64,000 bases of DNA from CABMKH01 sp040797625. GTDB taxonomy: Bacteria; Bacillota; Clostridia; Tissierellales; Tissierellaceae. The stretch lies in contig JBQHQH010000011.1 of the NCBI GenBank assembly GCA_052067355.1, positions 1-64,000 on the forward strand, read 5' to 3'. The position numbers and the translations under genes are program-made. The first letter of the stretch is position 1; each line of letters starts with the position of its first letter. Under the pieces are notes generated by a model, which saw only the letters and a program-made list of their open reading frames with translations, was not told the DNA's origin and did not search any database. Shown here one piece after another: positions 44,203-53,254 of the stretch.

Positions 44203-44670
44203 TTAAACAAATATCCTCATAAGAAGCATAGAAATAAATGCATTTAATATACAAATTCCAAATAACATGCCATAGTATTTACCTTTTACTTCTGCTGCTC
44301 CCAATAATCTACCAGCATATTGTATCTGTGCCCCCATTAAAAATATAGCTGGAGTTAAAATCGCAACATGATTTCCATTTAGTATTCCATTGTTAAATAA
44401 ACTTACAGCAACGCCTACTCCTCCACCTATGGACATCCATGCACCCATAAGCACTGTAGCCGCTTCTCCAGGTAACCCAAACAACGCCATAACTGGGGCA
44501 AATAATTTTCCTAAAAGATTTAAAAGTCCTGAAATCTTAAGTGCCTGAATGATTACAAAAGCCATCAATACATTGGGAATTATACTTCCTGTTCCAATAT
44601 TCCAGCCTTTTCTAGCTCCTTCTACAAATACGTCTGTTACCATCTTCTTTTCTTTAACATCATTGCTCAT
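44203..44670 (-). CDS. YjiG-like membrane protein (SpmB/nucleoside-gate family)
   Basis: The 155-residue membrane protein has about four helices and the Gate-domain pattern IGTGSIIPNVLMAFVIIQALKISGLL and GGGVGVAVSLFNNGIL. In E. coli yjiG and yjiH are adjacent, next to isoaspartyl dipeptidase iadA. Here the pair follows an M20 hydrolase. A transport role for dipeptides or acyl amino acids is plausible but unproven. Confidence 0.75.
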   Translation of the reverse strand: MSNDVKEKKMVTDVFVEGARKGWNIGTGSIIPNVLMAFVIIQALKISGLLNLLGKLFAPVMALFGLPGEAATVLMGAWMSIGGGVGVAVSLFNNGILNGNHVAILTPAIFLMGAQIQYAGRLLGAAEVKGKYYGMLFGICILNAFISMLLMRIFV

Positions 44671-44681
44671 TACTTTACCCC

Positions 44682-45344
44682 CTAAGCCTTAATTTCTTTA
44701 TTGGATTTACTCTTGAAATAAAATCTAATTAAATTGGCACCAAATATCTTTAATGCAAAGATAATGATAAGGGGAACTAGCATAGGTACTGTGATTGCTT
44801 GAGTTTTATCTGCATTTGTCAAAGCAAATAATCCAGCTCCTATGGCAAAATAATTAGTTATAGGTGCTCCTGCCGAAAATTGAAATGCTGCAAACACAGT
44901 TTTTTGCTCTTCATTGATATCGCCGCTATCATAGAGCATCTTTGTCATACTACCACCTGCATCTGTACTCTGTAAACTAGCTATAAGAGTTAAAGCAGCT
45001 GAACCTGGTAATCCAAGTATAGGTCTCAATATAGGTGTCAAAAGATGTTTTGCCGCATCTAATGCTCCCAAATATTCAACTACATTTACTACACCAATAG
45101 CTAGCATTACAGAAGGAAGTAGAGAAAATCCAAACAACAGACCATCTCTAGCTCCACTACCTTCTGCTCCAGTAAAGGTCAATGTCTTAGGCTCTGTTAT
45201 TATGGAGCCAAATTTACCATTTAAAACAGTAAAATCAAATATCCCTAGCCAATTATCAGCTTTAGAAAAGATACCTGAAAAAAATACAATTGCAAATAAT
45301 AAGGCTAAATATGCCATAATTCCCGGTTTTTTATCTTTTTCCAT
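44682..45344 (-). CDS. YjiH-like membrane protein (nucleoside recognition/gate family)
   Basis: The 220-residue membrane protein has the gate pattern LLFGFSLLPSVMLAIGVVNVVEYLGAL and SLQSTDAGGSMTKMLYDSGDI. It should form a two-part unit with the protein encoded 11 bp downstream. AGGAGG lies before the ATG. It is the middle gene of the M20-YjiH-YjiG operon. Confidence 0.78.
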   Translation of the reverse strand: MEKDKKPGIMAYLALLFAIVFFSGIFSKADNWLGIFDFTVLNGKFGSIITEPKTLTFTGAEGSGARDGLLFGFSLLPSVMLAIGVVNVVEYLGALDAAKHLLTPILRPILGLPGSAALTLIASLQSTDAGGSMTKMLYDSGDINEEQKTVFAAFQFSAGAPITNYFAIGAGLFALTNADKTQAITVPMLVPLIIIFALKIFGANLIRFYFKSKSNKEIKA

Positions 45345-45374
45345 ATATTCTCCTCCTTAAATCAAGCTCTGATT

Positions 45375-46481
45375 CTACCCAAGTTTTCTTTGAACTAATT
45401 TTTCTAATATCTCAGCCCCTGTATTTAAGGCATCTTTATTAAAATGCATCTTAGGATGATGTAGACCTGGTTCTAAATCACATCCTAATCCAATATACGC
45501 TGTTCTAATTCCCTTAAACTTTGAATAGTAGTGAAAATCTTCTCCACCTATGGTGATTATAGGATCTAAAGATTGACCTAAAACATCTTCTATGGCAAGT
45601 CTAGTTTCTTCAACTAGTTCATCATTATATTCTGCTGCTGGAACTCCACCTATAAACTCTATCTCTGCCTCTGCCCCGATGCTCTTTACACTATTGTATA
45701 TTGCCTGTTTTGCTTTCTCAATCATCTCATCCATTACGTCATTTTTTTGAGCTCTTAAATCCATAGCTATATCTGCAGAATCTGGAATTAAATTTACAGT
45801 ATTTCCACCAGCCAATACTCTAGTAACTTTAATAGAGTGAGGTGTACTTGGATCTAAATGAATTGCATTTATTGCATTTACCAATAACATAGCTGCATCT
45901 ACAGCATTTATACCTAAATGTGGTCTAGCACCATGTGAGTTAAGTCCCTTTATCTTAACTATTATTCTATAGCTTGCTCCATGTACAAGTGCTGGAGTGG
46001 CGTATCCAAGTCTAGCTTCTTGAATAGGTCTTAGATGTATTCCAGCCATTTCTTCTACTTCATCAATCAAGCCGCTTTCAATAATACTCTCAGCTCCTCC
46101 TAGGACTTCCTCTGCAGGTTGAAACACCAAATACAGTTTTCCTTTTTTGATTCCATTTTTAATTATTTCTTTACTAGCAGCTAATAGCATAGATGTATGT
46201 GCATCGTGTCCACAGGCATGAACGCAATATTTGCCATTTTCATCTTCAAACTCCAATGCATCCATATCCGCCCTCAATGAAAATACTGGCCCACTTACCC
46301 CAGAATCCAATATACCTATAACTCCAGTCTTTCCTCCTACTTTTTCAATAACCTGATATCCAAATTTCTTTAACTCTTCAGCAACAAACTTAGACGTCTT
46401 ATATTCATTCCAACCTACTTCTGGTATTGTATGTAGATAATCATAAGTTTGTAATACGTAGTTCTTTTCATTATTATTCAT
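45375..46481 (-). CDS. M20 family metallo-amidohydrolase (third paralogue)
   Basis: The 368-residue protein has HACGHDAHTSM near 95, FQPAEEVLGGAE, His in MAGIHLRP, and LHHPKMHF near the end. It belongs to the same M20D group as the two other copies but is the most diverged. The start chosen is ATG 46481, 8 bases after GGGGG; a TTG at 46502 would enclose that site. It is the first gene of the YjiH/YjiG operon, so it probably acts on what those proteins bring in. The region 46482-46772 upstream holds no gene or recognised site. Confidence 0.87.
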   Translation of the reverse strand: MNNNEKNYVLQTYDYLHTIPEVGWNEYKTSKFVAEELKKFGYQVIEKVGGKTGVIGILDSGVSGPVFSLRADMDALEFEDENGKYCVHACGHDAHTSMLLAASKEIIKNGIKKGKLYLVFQPAEEVLGGAESIIESGLIDEVEEMAGIHLRPIQEARLGYATPALVHGASYRIIVKIKGLNSHGARPHLGINAVDAAMLLVNAINAIHLDPSTPHSIKVTRVLAGGNTVNLIPDSADIAMDLRAQKNDVMDEMIEKAKQAIYNSVKSIGAEAEIEFIGGVPAAEYNDELVEETRLAIEDVLGQSLDPIITIGGEDFHYYSKFKGIRTAYIGLGCDLEPGLHHPKMHFNKDALNTGAEILEKLVQRKLG

Positions 46482-46772
46482 ACTTATATCCCCCTTTTTC
46501 AATTTATCAGCTTATATTGCTAAATTAAACTTATAGTGTATTATTATACAATAAACATTTAACAATGTAAATATCAAGTGCTCTGAAAAACTGATTCTAA
46601 GAAGCTTTAGATTATAGCGAAAATTTTTGTCGTGCGTATCATGTACAAATTTAGATCTAATACTCCATTTTTCTCCTGTAAACAATCTCAAACTAAACAA
46701 AATCTAGTCTCTATTACAGTACATTTACCTATTATATGTTTAGCAAATAAGATGTATTAATATAATATACAA

Positions 46773-46808
46773 TAAAAGACCCTTTCTGATATATCAGAAA
46801 AGGTCTTT
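46773..46808 (-). terminator. Terminator of the flavoprotein reductase gene
   Basis: AAAGACCCTTTCTGATA pairs with TATCAGAAAAGGTCTTT, with one mismatch and almost no loop, followed by T-rich sequence on the minus strand. It lies 17 bp after the stop. Confidence 0.85.
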
Positions 46809-46824
46809 AACCATGCTAACTCTA

Positions 46825-48600
46825 CTATTTAGATGCATTCTGTCCTGCGATTCTACCGAATACTGTAATATCAGCAAGAGCATCACTACCAAGTCTATTA
46901 GTACCATGAATTCCTCCAGTTACTTCTCCTGCTGCATATAATCCCTTAATTACTTTATCATTCTTATCTAGAACCTGTGCTTCTGTATTGATTTTAATTC
47001 CTCCCATAGTATGGTGTACTGCAGGAGCTGCCTTTACTATATAGAAAGGTGCTTTTTCTATTTTAGCTGGCAAACTACGTTTATTAAATTCTAAATCCTT
47101 ACCATTTTCTACATAGGAATTATACTTATCAACTGTTGCTTTTAATTCATTTCCATCAATTCCAAAGAACTTTGCAGCTTCTTCTATTGTATCTGCCTTT
47201 ACAAGCAAATCATTTCTATATAGATAATCTATTTCAGCAGCATGATTTTCTTCTAGCTTACTTTCTTCATAAGCTTTTTGATCTACTAATTCATAACATA
47301 CGTGATCAGTTTGAGCTTTAATAGCCATGGATATTTCATCACGTCTACCTAATTCTTCTACAAATCTTTTACCTTCCTTGTTTACAATAACAGTATATCC
47401 ATATAATCTTGCATCGTCAAAATACAATAAAGTACCACTTATAGGATCACACATTGGATATGTTTGAATATATTGCATACCTACTAGTTCTGCACCTACA
47501 TCTTCTGCCATTGTTATACCGTCACCAGTGCTGCCTACAGTATTTGTAGATAGAATATTTTCATCTATCTCAGGATTATATTTCATTCTCATTTCAAGAT
47601 TAGAGCCAAATCCTCCTGATGCTATAACTACGTTTTTATTTGTATTAAATGTATAATTCTTTTCGTCACTTTCAGCTTTTACACCTATAACTGAACCTGA
47701 TTCATCAGTGATAAGCTCAGTTGCTTTAGTATTATATAGAATTGGAATACCCATATCTTCAGCTTTAGCTACTAATTTAGTAATTATCTCTTTTCCACTA
47801 GCTCCCTTTGGAATTAAGCTTCTCTTTACTGAATGTCCACCAAAAAACATCAATTCATCTTCCCATACTACTCCAATATCGTCTCTTAACCATTCAGCGC
47901 CTTTAAGTGCATTTTCAGCTACGACTCTTACTAATTTCTCATCGTTGACATTGTCTCCACCTTTTAATATGTCTTGTACAAATAATTCAGTACTGTCTTC
48001 TATTCCTTCTTTCTTTTGAATCCAGTTATTTGGAGCAGCATATTCAGCTCCTGAAATCAATGTATTTCCACCAGCTAGGGGCATCTTTTCCAATACAATT
48101 ACATCAGCACCAGCAGTCTTAGCTTCAATAGCTGCAGCAAGTCCCGCTCCACCAGCACCTACTATTACAACATCATGGGTTTCCGTTACATCTTCTTTTT
48201 CTGTTGTCTCTTCTTTAGTTTCTACTTTTTTCAACATATCAGAAGTTGCACCAGCACTTTCTAATGCTGCATTAACTGCCTCTAAAAATCCTGTTGAAGT
48301 AAGAGTACATCCTGAAATCATATCTACCCCAATACTATTTGTAGATATAATCTCCTCTGTCAGAGTATCCATAGCAGTATCATATCCTGGTGTTTCATCA
48401 TGACTTAATACTTTTATATTAGTAATAGTATCATCTTTGATAGTTACCTCAACTGCTATTTCTCCTCCTTTTCCATTTCCTACTCCTTTATATACACCAT
48501 CTTTGATATTAGTTTTTCCTTCCTCATTAGCTGGTTTATCACATCCAACTAAACTTACTACCATAATAAATACTAGAAAAACTGCAAAAAACTTTTTCAA
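46825..48600 (-). CDS. Extracellular FMN/FAD fumarate-reductase-like lipoprotein
   Basis: The 591-residue protein has a lipoprotein signal (AVFLVFIMVVSLVGC, lipid Cys20) and an FMN-binding domain (about 35-115) with the flavinylation motif DMISGCTLTS, where a Thr would carry covalent FMN. It also has an Asp/Glu-rich linker and a FAD-binding fumarate-reductase domain (GAGGAGLAAAIEAKTAGADVIVLEK near 150, HHTMGGIKI and HGTNRLGSDAL near the C-terminus). The design matches exported flavoprotein reductases that pass electrons to fumarate, urocanate or other small acceptors outside the cell. The acceptor is unknown. It is a single-gene unit. Confidence 0.9.
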   Translation of the reverse strand: MKKFFAVFLVFIMVVSLVGCDKPANEEGKTNIKDGVYKGVGNGKGGEIAVEVTIKDDTITNIKVLSHDETPGYDTAMDTLTEEIISTNSIGVDMISGCTLTSTGFLEAVNAALESAGATSDMLKKVETKEETTEKEDVTETHDVVIVGAGGAGLAAAIEAKTAGADVIVLEKMPLAGGNTLISGAEYAAPNNWIQKKEGIEDSTELFVQDILKGGDNVNDEKLVRVVAENALKGAEWLRDDIGVVWEDELMFFGGHSVKRSLIPKGASGKEIITKLVAKAEDMGIPILYNTKATELITDESGSVIGVKAESDEKNYTFNTNKNVVIASGGFGSNLEMRMKYNPEIDENILSTNTVGSTGDGITMAEDVGAELVGMQYIQTYPMCDPISGTLLYFDDARLYGYTVIVNKEGKRFVEELGRRDEISMAIKAQTDHVCYELVDQKAYEESKLEENHAAEIDYLYRNDLLVKADTIEEAAKFFGIDGNELKATVDKYNSYVENGKDLEFNKRSLPAKIEKAPFYIVKAAPAVHHTMGGIKINTEAQVLDKNDKVIKGLYAAGEVTGGIHGTNRLGSDALADITVFGRIAGQNASK

Positions 48601-48788
48601 ATTATGTCCCTCCTAATCAATATTCTTCTAAAATTAAATCCAGCATTGATATAACTTTAACATATATCCAAATTAAAGTATTTGTATTAATATTCTCTTT
48701 TTTGCACTATTCAATACAAAGTTTAAAATTTAACAAAAATAGTTTATAATTAATAATAGAAGTTATTTTATATATTATGGAGGAAATC

Positions 48789-50516
48789 ATGTCACTTCGA
48801 TCTAAAATAATCACAGCATTTACATTATGTATTATATTGACTTTTACACCTATATTATTTATATTGCAGACCCATGTAAAAGACTCAAACATGAAACAAT
48901 TAGAATCTCAAACTCTACAATTAATAAGTTCAAAATCGACAGAAATAGGGTCTTGGCTCAATCAGAGAATTAGCGAAATTAGAATTATTCATGAATATCC
49001 ACCTAGCAAAAATTTAGATTTTAAATATCTCAAACCATATCTGACTAATCTAAATATAGTTCTTAGAAATCAATATGGAAATCCAAACGAAACTTTTGCA
49101 ATAGGTGGTCTCCAAGGTCATGGCTGGATAAATGATGAAATAACAATAGATGTGTCACAACGTGATTACTTTTTTAAAGCAATAAATGAGGATGTTGAGT
49201 ATGTAATCAGTAATCCTGTTATCTCAAAATCTGACAATACCCATGCATTTATAATATGCTACCCCATTACAGATGAAAATGGAAAAAAAATAGGGTTTAT
49301 AAATGGAGCAGTAAATCTAGAACTACTGTCAAAAATCGCTGAAGAAATCAACATATATGATGGTTTTTCATGGATTATGAATAAAAATGCAGATACATAT
49401 TCTATTCTAAAGGAGGATTTAATAGAAAAATATATATCTGCAGATGAACTAGCCAAGATAATAGATGGCTCTTTAGAGAAAAATAGTGGTACCATAGAGA
49501 CAAAAAACATTTCCAACAAAGATACAACTGTATTCTTCTCTTCAATTCCATATACAGAAAACTGGATATTATGTACTATGGTAGAAAATCATAAGATTCA
49601 TGCACAAACCAACAGCATCATAAATCTAGTTCTGACATTTGGAATGATATTATTGGGGATATCTATTTTACTGGCCATATTAGTATCTGGTTCTATTGTA
49701 AAACCAATACACAGATTAAAAGAGAATATGATTCAAGTATCAAAGGGAAATCTAAACTCCTATTATGTAATAAAAAACAAAGACGAAATATCCATATTGG
49801 GAAATGTCTTTAATAATATGTTAGATGATTTAAAAAAATCAATAGATGAAGTCTATAGAGTACAAAATCAAAAGCGTAGTGCAGAACTTAGAGCACTACA
49901 GTCTCAAATAAATCCCCATTTTTTATATAATACTCTAGATACAATTCAATGGAAATCCCTAGACTATAATGCATTTGAAGTTGCAGATATGATAAATGCA
50001 CTATCTAAATTTTTTAGAATCTCTCTTAGCGATGGTAGGGAGTTCATTACCATTGCAGATGAGATAGAACATGTTCGCAATTATTTAAAAATACAGGAAG
50101 TACGCTATCATGATAAAATGGATTATACTATCAATGTAGATAATGATATAGATCAATATTTAGTTCCTAAGATGATAATACAACCATTGGTAGAAAACTC
50201 CATTTACCATGGTCTAAAACCTAGAAGAGAAAGGGGAAACATAATTGTAAATATCAATCTACTAAAGCCATATATCTCCATAGAAGTAATAGATACTGGA
50301 ATTGGAATGGACACAGATAAGTTAAAATCAGTCCAAGAAAACTTGATAAATTCCTATGAATCAGAGTATTATGGACTATACAATGTAAATGAAAGATTAA
50401 AATTATCATTTAAAGATAAATATAGGCTAATTATTAAAAGTAAGAAAGATAAAGGAACTAAAATAACCATATTGATACCAATAATAAGTGAGGGATTTCA
50501 ATGCTTAGAGCAATAA
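48789..50516 (+). CDS. YesM/LytS-type sensor histidine kinase
   Basis: The 575-residue kinase has an N-terminal helix (IITAFTLCIILTFTPILFIL), a large extracellular Cache-type domain (about 35-280), a second helix (LVLTFGMILLGISILLAILV), a HAMP linker and the His_kinase domain with QSQINPHFLYNTLDTIQW. It ends with the HATPase block (VENSIYHGLKPRRERGN). The start chosen is ATG 48789 after GGAGG; the first in-frame ATG at 48777 covers that site. It overlaps its response regulator by 16 bases and is transcribed away from the flavoprotein gene, which may be a target. Confidence 0.9.
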   Translation: MSLRSKIITAFTLCIILTFTPILFILQTHVKDSNMKQLESQTLQLISSKSTEIGSWLNQRISEIRIIHEYPPSKNLDFKYLKPYLTNLNIVLRNQYGNPNETFAIGGLQGHGWINDEITIDVSQRDYFFKAINEDVEYVISNPVISKSDNTHAFIICYPITDENGKKIGFINGAVNLELLSKIAEEINIYDGFSWIMNKNADTYSILKEDLIEKYISADELAKIIDGSLEKNSGTIETKNISNKDTTVFFSSIPYTENWILCTMVENHKIHAQTNSIINLVLTFGMILLGISILLAILVSGSIVKPIHRLKENMIQVSKGNLNSYYVIKNKDEISILGNVFNNMLDDLKKSIDEVYRVQNQKRSAELRALQSQINPHFLYNTLDTIQWKSLDYNAFEVADMINALSKFFRISLSDGREFITIADEIEHVRNYLKIQEVRYHDKMDYTINVDNDIDQYLVPKMIIQPLVENSIYHGLKPRRERGNIIVNINLLKPYISIEVIDTGIGMDTDKLKSVQENLINSYESEYYGLYNVNERLKLSFKDKYRLIIKSKKDKGTKITILIPIISEGFQCLEQ

Positions 50517-51259
50517 TAGCTGATGATGAAGAGGTAATAAGACAGGGTTTAAAAAAATTAATAGAATCCTATGATCTAGATCTATCAGTAATTGCCACTG
50601 CAAGAGATGGAGAAGAGGCACTAGCCTTAATAGGAAAATATCTTCCAGAGGTCATTTTAATGGATATAAATATGCCATTTATAAATGGATTAGATGTAAT
50701 AGAAAAAACTAAAAAAATAGATCCTAATGCCAAGATTATAGTTATATCAGGCTATGACCAATTTCAATATGCTCAGAGAGCCTTGGAACTTGGAGTATTT
50801 AATTATCTATTGAAACCTATAGACTACCGCAACTTTAAAGATATATTGCAAAAAGCCATAGACTCATATAAAAAGAGACTATGGGAAATCAATAGATTAA
50901 AAGATGAAGATGGAGACTATCCCAGCTGCAGAGATATTGGAAACCAAGCCATACTATATATAAAGGAAAACTTTACAGACAATGATTTGTCTTTAAAGAA
51001 TATTGCAGAAAAACTTCATATAAGTCAACCCTATTTGACTAAAATAATAAAAGAGAAGGTTGGAACTAACTTTACTGATTATCTAAATAAATTGAGAATA
51101 GAGATGTCTATAAAATTGCTTTTAGACAAAAAACACTATCGTACAATAAATGAAATTTCCGATATGGTAGGTTATAGTACTCAACACTATTTCAGCAGAG
51201 CTTTTAAAAACTATATGGGAGTATCACCAAATCAATATAGAAATAATCAAGCGAAATAA
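50501..51259 (+). CDS. YesN-type response regulator with AraC DNA-binding domain
   Basis: The 252-residue regulator has an N-terminal receiver (acidic DDE at 8-10, phospho-acceptor Asp55, Lys in YLLKPIDY) and a C-terminal AraC helix-turn-helix pair (SLKNIAEKLHISQPYLTKIIKEKVG and INEISDMVGYSTQHYFSRAFKNYMG). It is the partner of the kinase encoded just upstream. These pairs often control uptake of extracellular sugars or peptides. Confidence 0.92.
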   Translation: MLRAIIADDEEVIRQGLKKLIESYDLDLSVIATARDGEEALALIGKYLPEVILMDINMPFINGLDVIEKTKKIDPNAKIIVISGYDQFQYAQRALELGVFNYLLKPIDYRNFKDILQKAIDSYKKRLWEINRLKDEDGDYPSCRDIGNQAILYIKENFTDNDLSLKNIAEKLHISQPYLTKIIKEKVGTNFTDYLNKLRIEMSIKLLLDKKHYRTINEISDMVGYSTQHYFSRAFKNYMGVSPNQYRNNQAK

Positions 51260-51292
51260 AATTACCAAGGTGATGTCACCTTGGTAATTTTA
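51257..51292. terminator. Bidirectional terminator between convergent genes
   Basis: TAAAATTACCAAGGTGA and TCACCTTGGTAATTTTA are perfect 17-base arms with a 2-base loop. It lies exactly between the YesN-type gene and the convergent amidohydrolase. Confidence 0.93.
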
Positions 51293-52450
51293 TTATCTCT
51301 TATATACTACTTTTCCATCTATGATAGTTGCATATGTTTTAAAATCTACATCCTTAATAGGATTGCCATCAAATATGACTATATCTGCATCTTTTCCCTT
51401 TTCTATGCTTCCTATTCTATCATCTAATCCTACAATTTCAGCTGCATTTATAGTTATAGCTTTTAGAGCTTCCATTTCATCTAACCCTGCTTTATGAGCA
51501 AGTCCCGCACATAGAGATAGATGTTGCAATGGAATTACTGGTGCATCTGTAGCTATGGCTATCTTTACTCCTGCTTCATTTAATACTCTAGGAGTATCAA
51601 AGGTCTTGTTCTTTAATTCAAATTTAGATCTATTTCCAAAGGTAGGTCCTACTATAGCTCCCTTATTTTCTTTAACCAAATCTTCTACTATTAAATGCCC
51701 TTCTGTACAATGGTCTAATGTAATGTCTAGATCAAATTCTTTAGCTATTCTCAAGGCAGTAAATATATCGTCTGCTCTATGGGCATGGGCTTTTAAAGGT
51801 ATCTCTCCTTTAAGTACTGGTATCATAGCTTCCATCTTCATATTAAAATCTGGTGCCTTTGATGGATCTTTTGCATTCTCCTTTTTTTCCAAATATTCCT
51901 TTGCCTTAAACAATGTATTCCTAAGAATTGCAGCTGTAGCCATTCTAGTCATAGGAGACTTTTTCTGAGCATTATATACTCTCTTTGGATTTTCTCCAAA
52001 AGCTATTTTCATAGCTATAGGTTCTTTTATTATCATATCATCTATTCTATGACCATATGTCTTTATTGCTGCAAAAGTTCCACCTATTACATTAGCACTC
52101 CCTGGTCCTGTTATAGCTGTAGTCACTCCACCTTCATATGCTTCCTTAAAGGATATATCCATAGGATTTATAGAATCTATTGCCCTCATTTCAGGGGTTA
52201 CAGGGTCACTTACCTCATTGCCATCACTACCTTCAAACCCTATAGCCTCTTCCCACATCCCTAAGTGACAATGAGCATCTATAAATCCAGGTGTAACCAT
52301 TCTACCTTCTACATCCATAACTTCTGCATCTAATGGCGCTATGATATCTTTTCCTACTTCCACAATCTTCCCGCCATCTATTAATATAGAGCCATTTTCA
52401 ATTACTTCTCCACTCATGGTATATATAAGACCATTTTTAATAAACAACAT
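51293..52450 (-). CDS. Amidohydrolase-superfamily metal-dependent hydrolase
   Basis: The 385-residue protein has the amidohydrolase metal motif GFIDAHCHLGMWEE (about 55), later histidines in KAHAHRADDI and TLDHCTEGH, and the catalytic Asp in IATDAPVIP near 300. It is closest in style to imidazolonepropionase/adenine-deaminase-like members that cut cyclic or amide C-N bonds. No signal peptide. The substrate cannot be told. Confidence 0.82.
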   Translation of the reverse strand: MLFIKNGLIYTMSGEVIENGSILIDGGKIVEVGKDIIAPLDAEVMDVEGRMVTPGFIDAHCHLGMWEEAIGFEGSDGNEVSDPVTPEMRAIDSINPMDISFKEAYEGGVTTAITGPGSANVIGGTFAAIKTYGHRIDDMIIKEPIAMKIAFGENPKRVYNAQKKSPMTRMATAAILRNTLFKAKEYLEKKENAKDPSKAPDFNMKMEAMIPVLKGEIPLKAHAHRADDIFTALRIAKEFDLDITLDHCTEGHLIVEDLVKENKGAIVGPTFGNRSKFELKNKTFDTPRVLNEAGVKIAIATDAPVIPLQHLSLCAGLAHKAGLDEMEALKAITINAAEIVGLDDRIGSIEKGKDADIVIFDGNPIKDVDFKTYATIIDGKVVYKR

Positions 52451-52495
52451 ACATTATCATTCCTTTACTTTAAATTTATAATTGCTATATTCCTT

Positions 52496-53236
52496 TTAGC
52501 ATATTTCAATAAAACCAGCTTCTGCTATAGGTAATGTAATAGTAAACTTTGTCCCTACGCCTAACTTACTTAGTACAGAGATTTCTCCACCATGGTTTTC
52601 AAATATATCCTTAGATATCTTAAGTCCCAATCCAGTTCCATTTTCCCCTTTAGTAGTGAATTTGTGCATGAATATCTTATCTATATTTTCCTCTGGTATT
52701 CCTACTCCTGTATCCCATATCTCTAAAAATATAAATTCTCCACCTTCGTATAGATTAATTCCCAAAGTTCCACCTTTTTCTTCCATAGCCTCTATGGCAT
52801 TTAATAAAATATTTAAAAGTGCTTGTTTGATCTTATACTCATTGCAATATACCTTACTCAAAGAATTTATGTTTAGACTCAATTCTATCCTATTGCTTTG
52901 ATCAGCCATAGAGTTTATCTTATGTTTTACCATATTCAGAGAATTCAAAACTATATTCCCAAATACCATGTTTTCCTTATATTCTGTATTGTACCCTTTT
53001 ATGAAACCATAAAATTTATCTATAATATCTTTACAATCCAAGGCTGCTTTATTGATGGTATCCAGATTTTCCCTTACTCCAACTGATGTTACATCTAAAG
53101 CCGCCAATTGAGATAAACCTGATATTATTGCCAGTATATTTTTAAAATCATGAAACATAGTTTCTGATAGGCCAAATAAGGCATCAACATATTCTTGCGT
53201 TGCAATATCTACTGTAGACATCTGTTTATCCTTCAT
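52496..53236 (-). CDS. Soluble sensor histidine kinase without a sensor domain
   Basis: The 246-residue kinase has no membrane helix and no PAS/GAF domain. It has the phospho-acceptor segment FHDFKNILAIISGLSQLA (His about 29), N-box LLNILLNAIEAME and G-boxes DTGVGIPEENIDKIF...GTGLGLKISKDIF. The response regulator it phosphorylates is not next to it; an orphan kinase of this style may feed the Spo0A phosphorelay, which is inference. It lies 18 bp after tex on the same strand. Confidence 0.8.
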   Translation of the reverse strand: MKDKQMSTVDIATQEYVDALFGLSETMFHDFKNILAIISGLSQLAALDVTSVGVRENLDTINKAALDCKDIIDKFYGFIKGYNTEYKENMVFGNIVLNSLNMVKHKINSMADQSNRIELSLNINSLSKVYCNEYKIKQALLNILLNAIEAMEEKGGTLGINLYEGGEFIFLEIWDTGVGIPEENIDKIFMHKFTTKGENGTGLGLKISKDIFENHGGEISVLSKLGVGTKFTITLPIAEAGFIEIC

Positions 53237-53254
53237 ACCATCTCCACTCCTTTA

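Noticed and set aside
46512..46700. 62-residue ORF on the minus strand between the M20 gene and the flavoprotein gene
   Set aside because: No ribosome site, no recognisable motif, and it lies in an AT-rich gap where chance ORFs are common.
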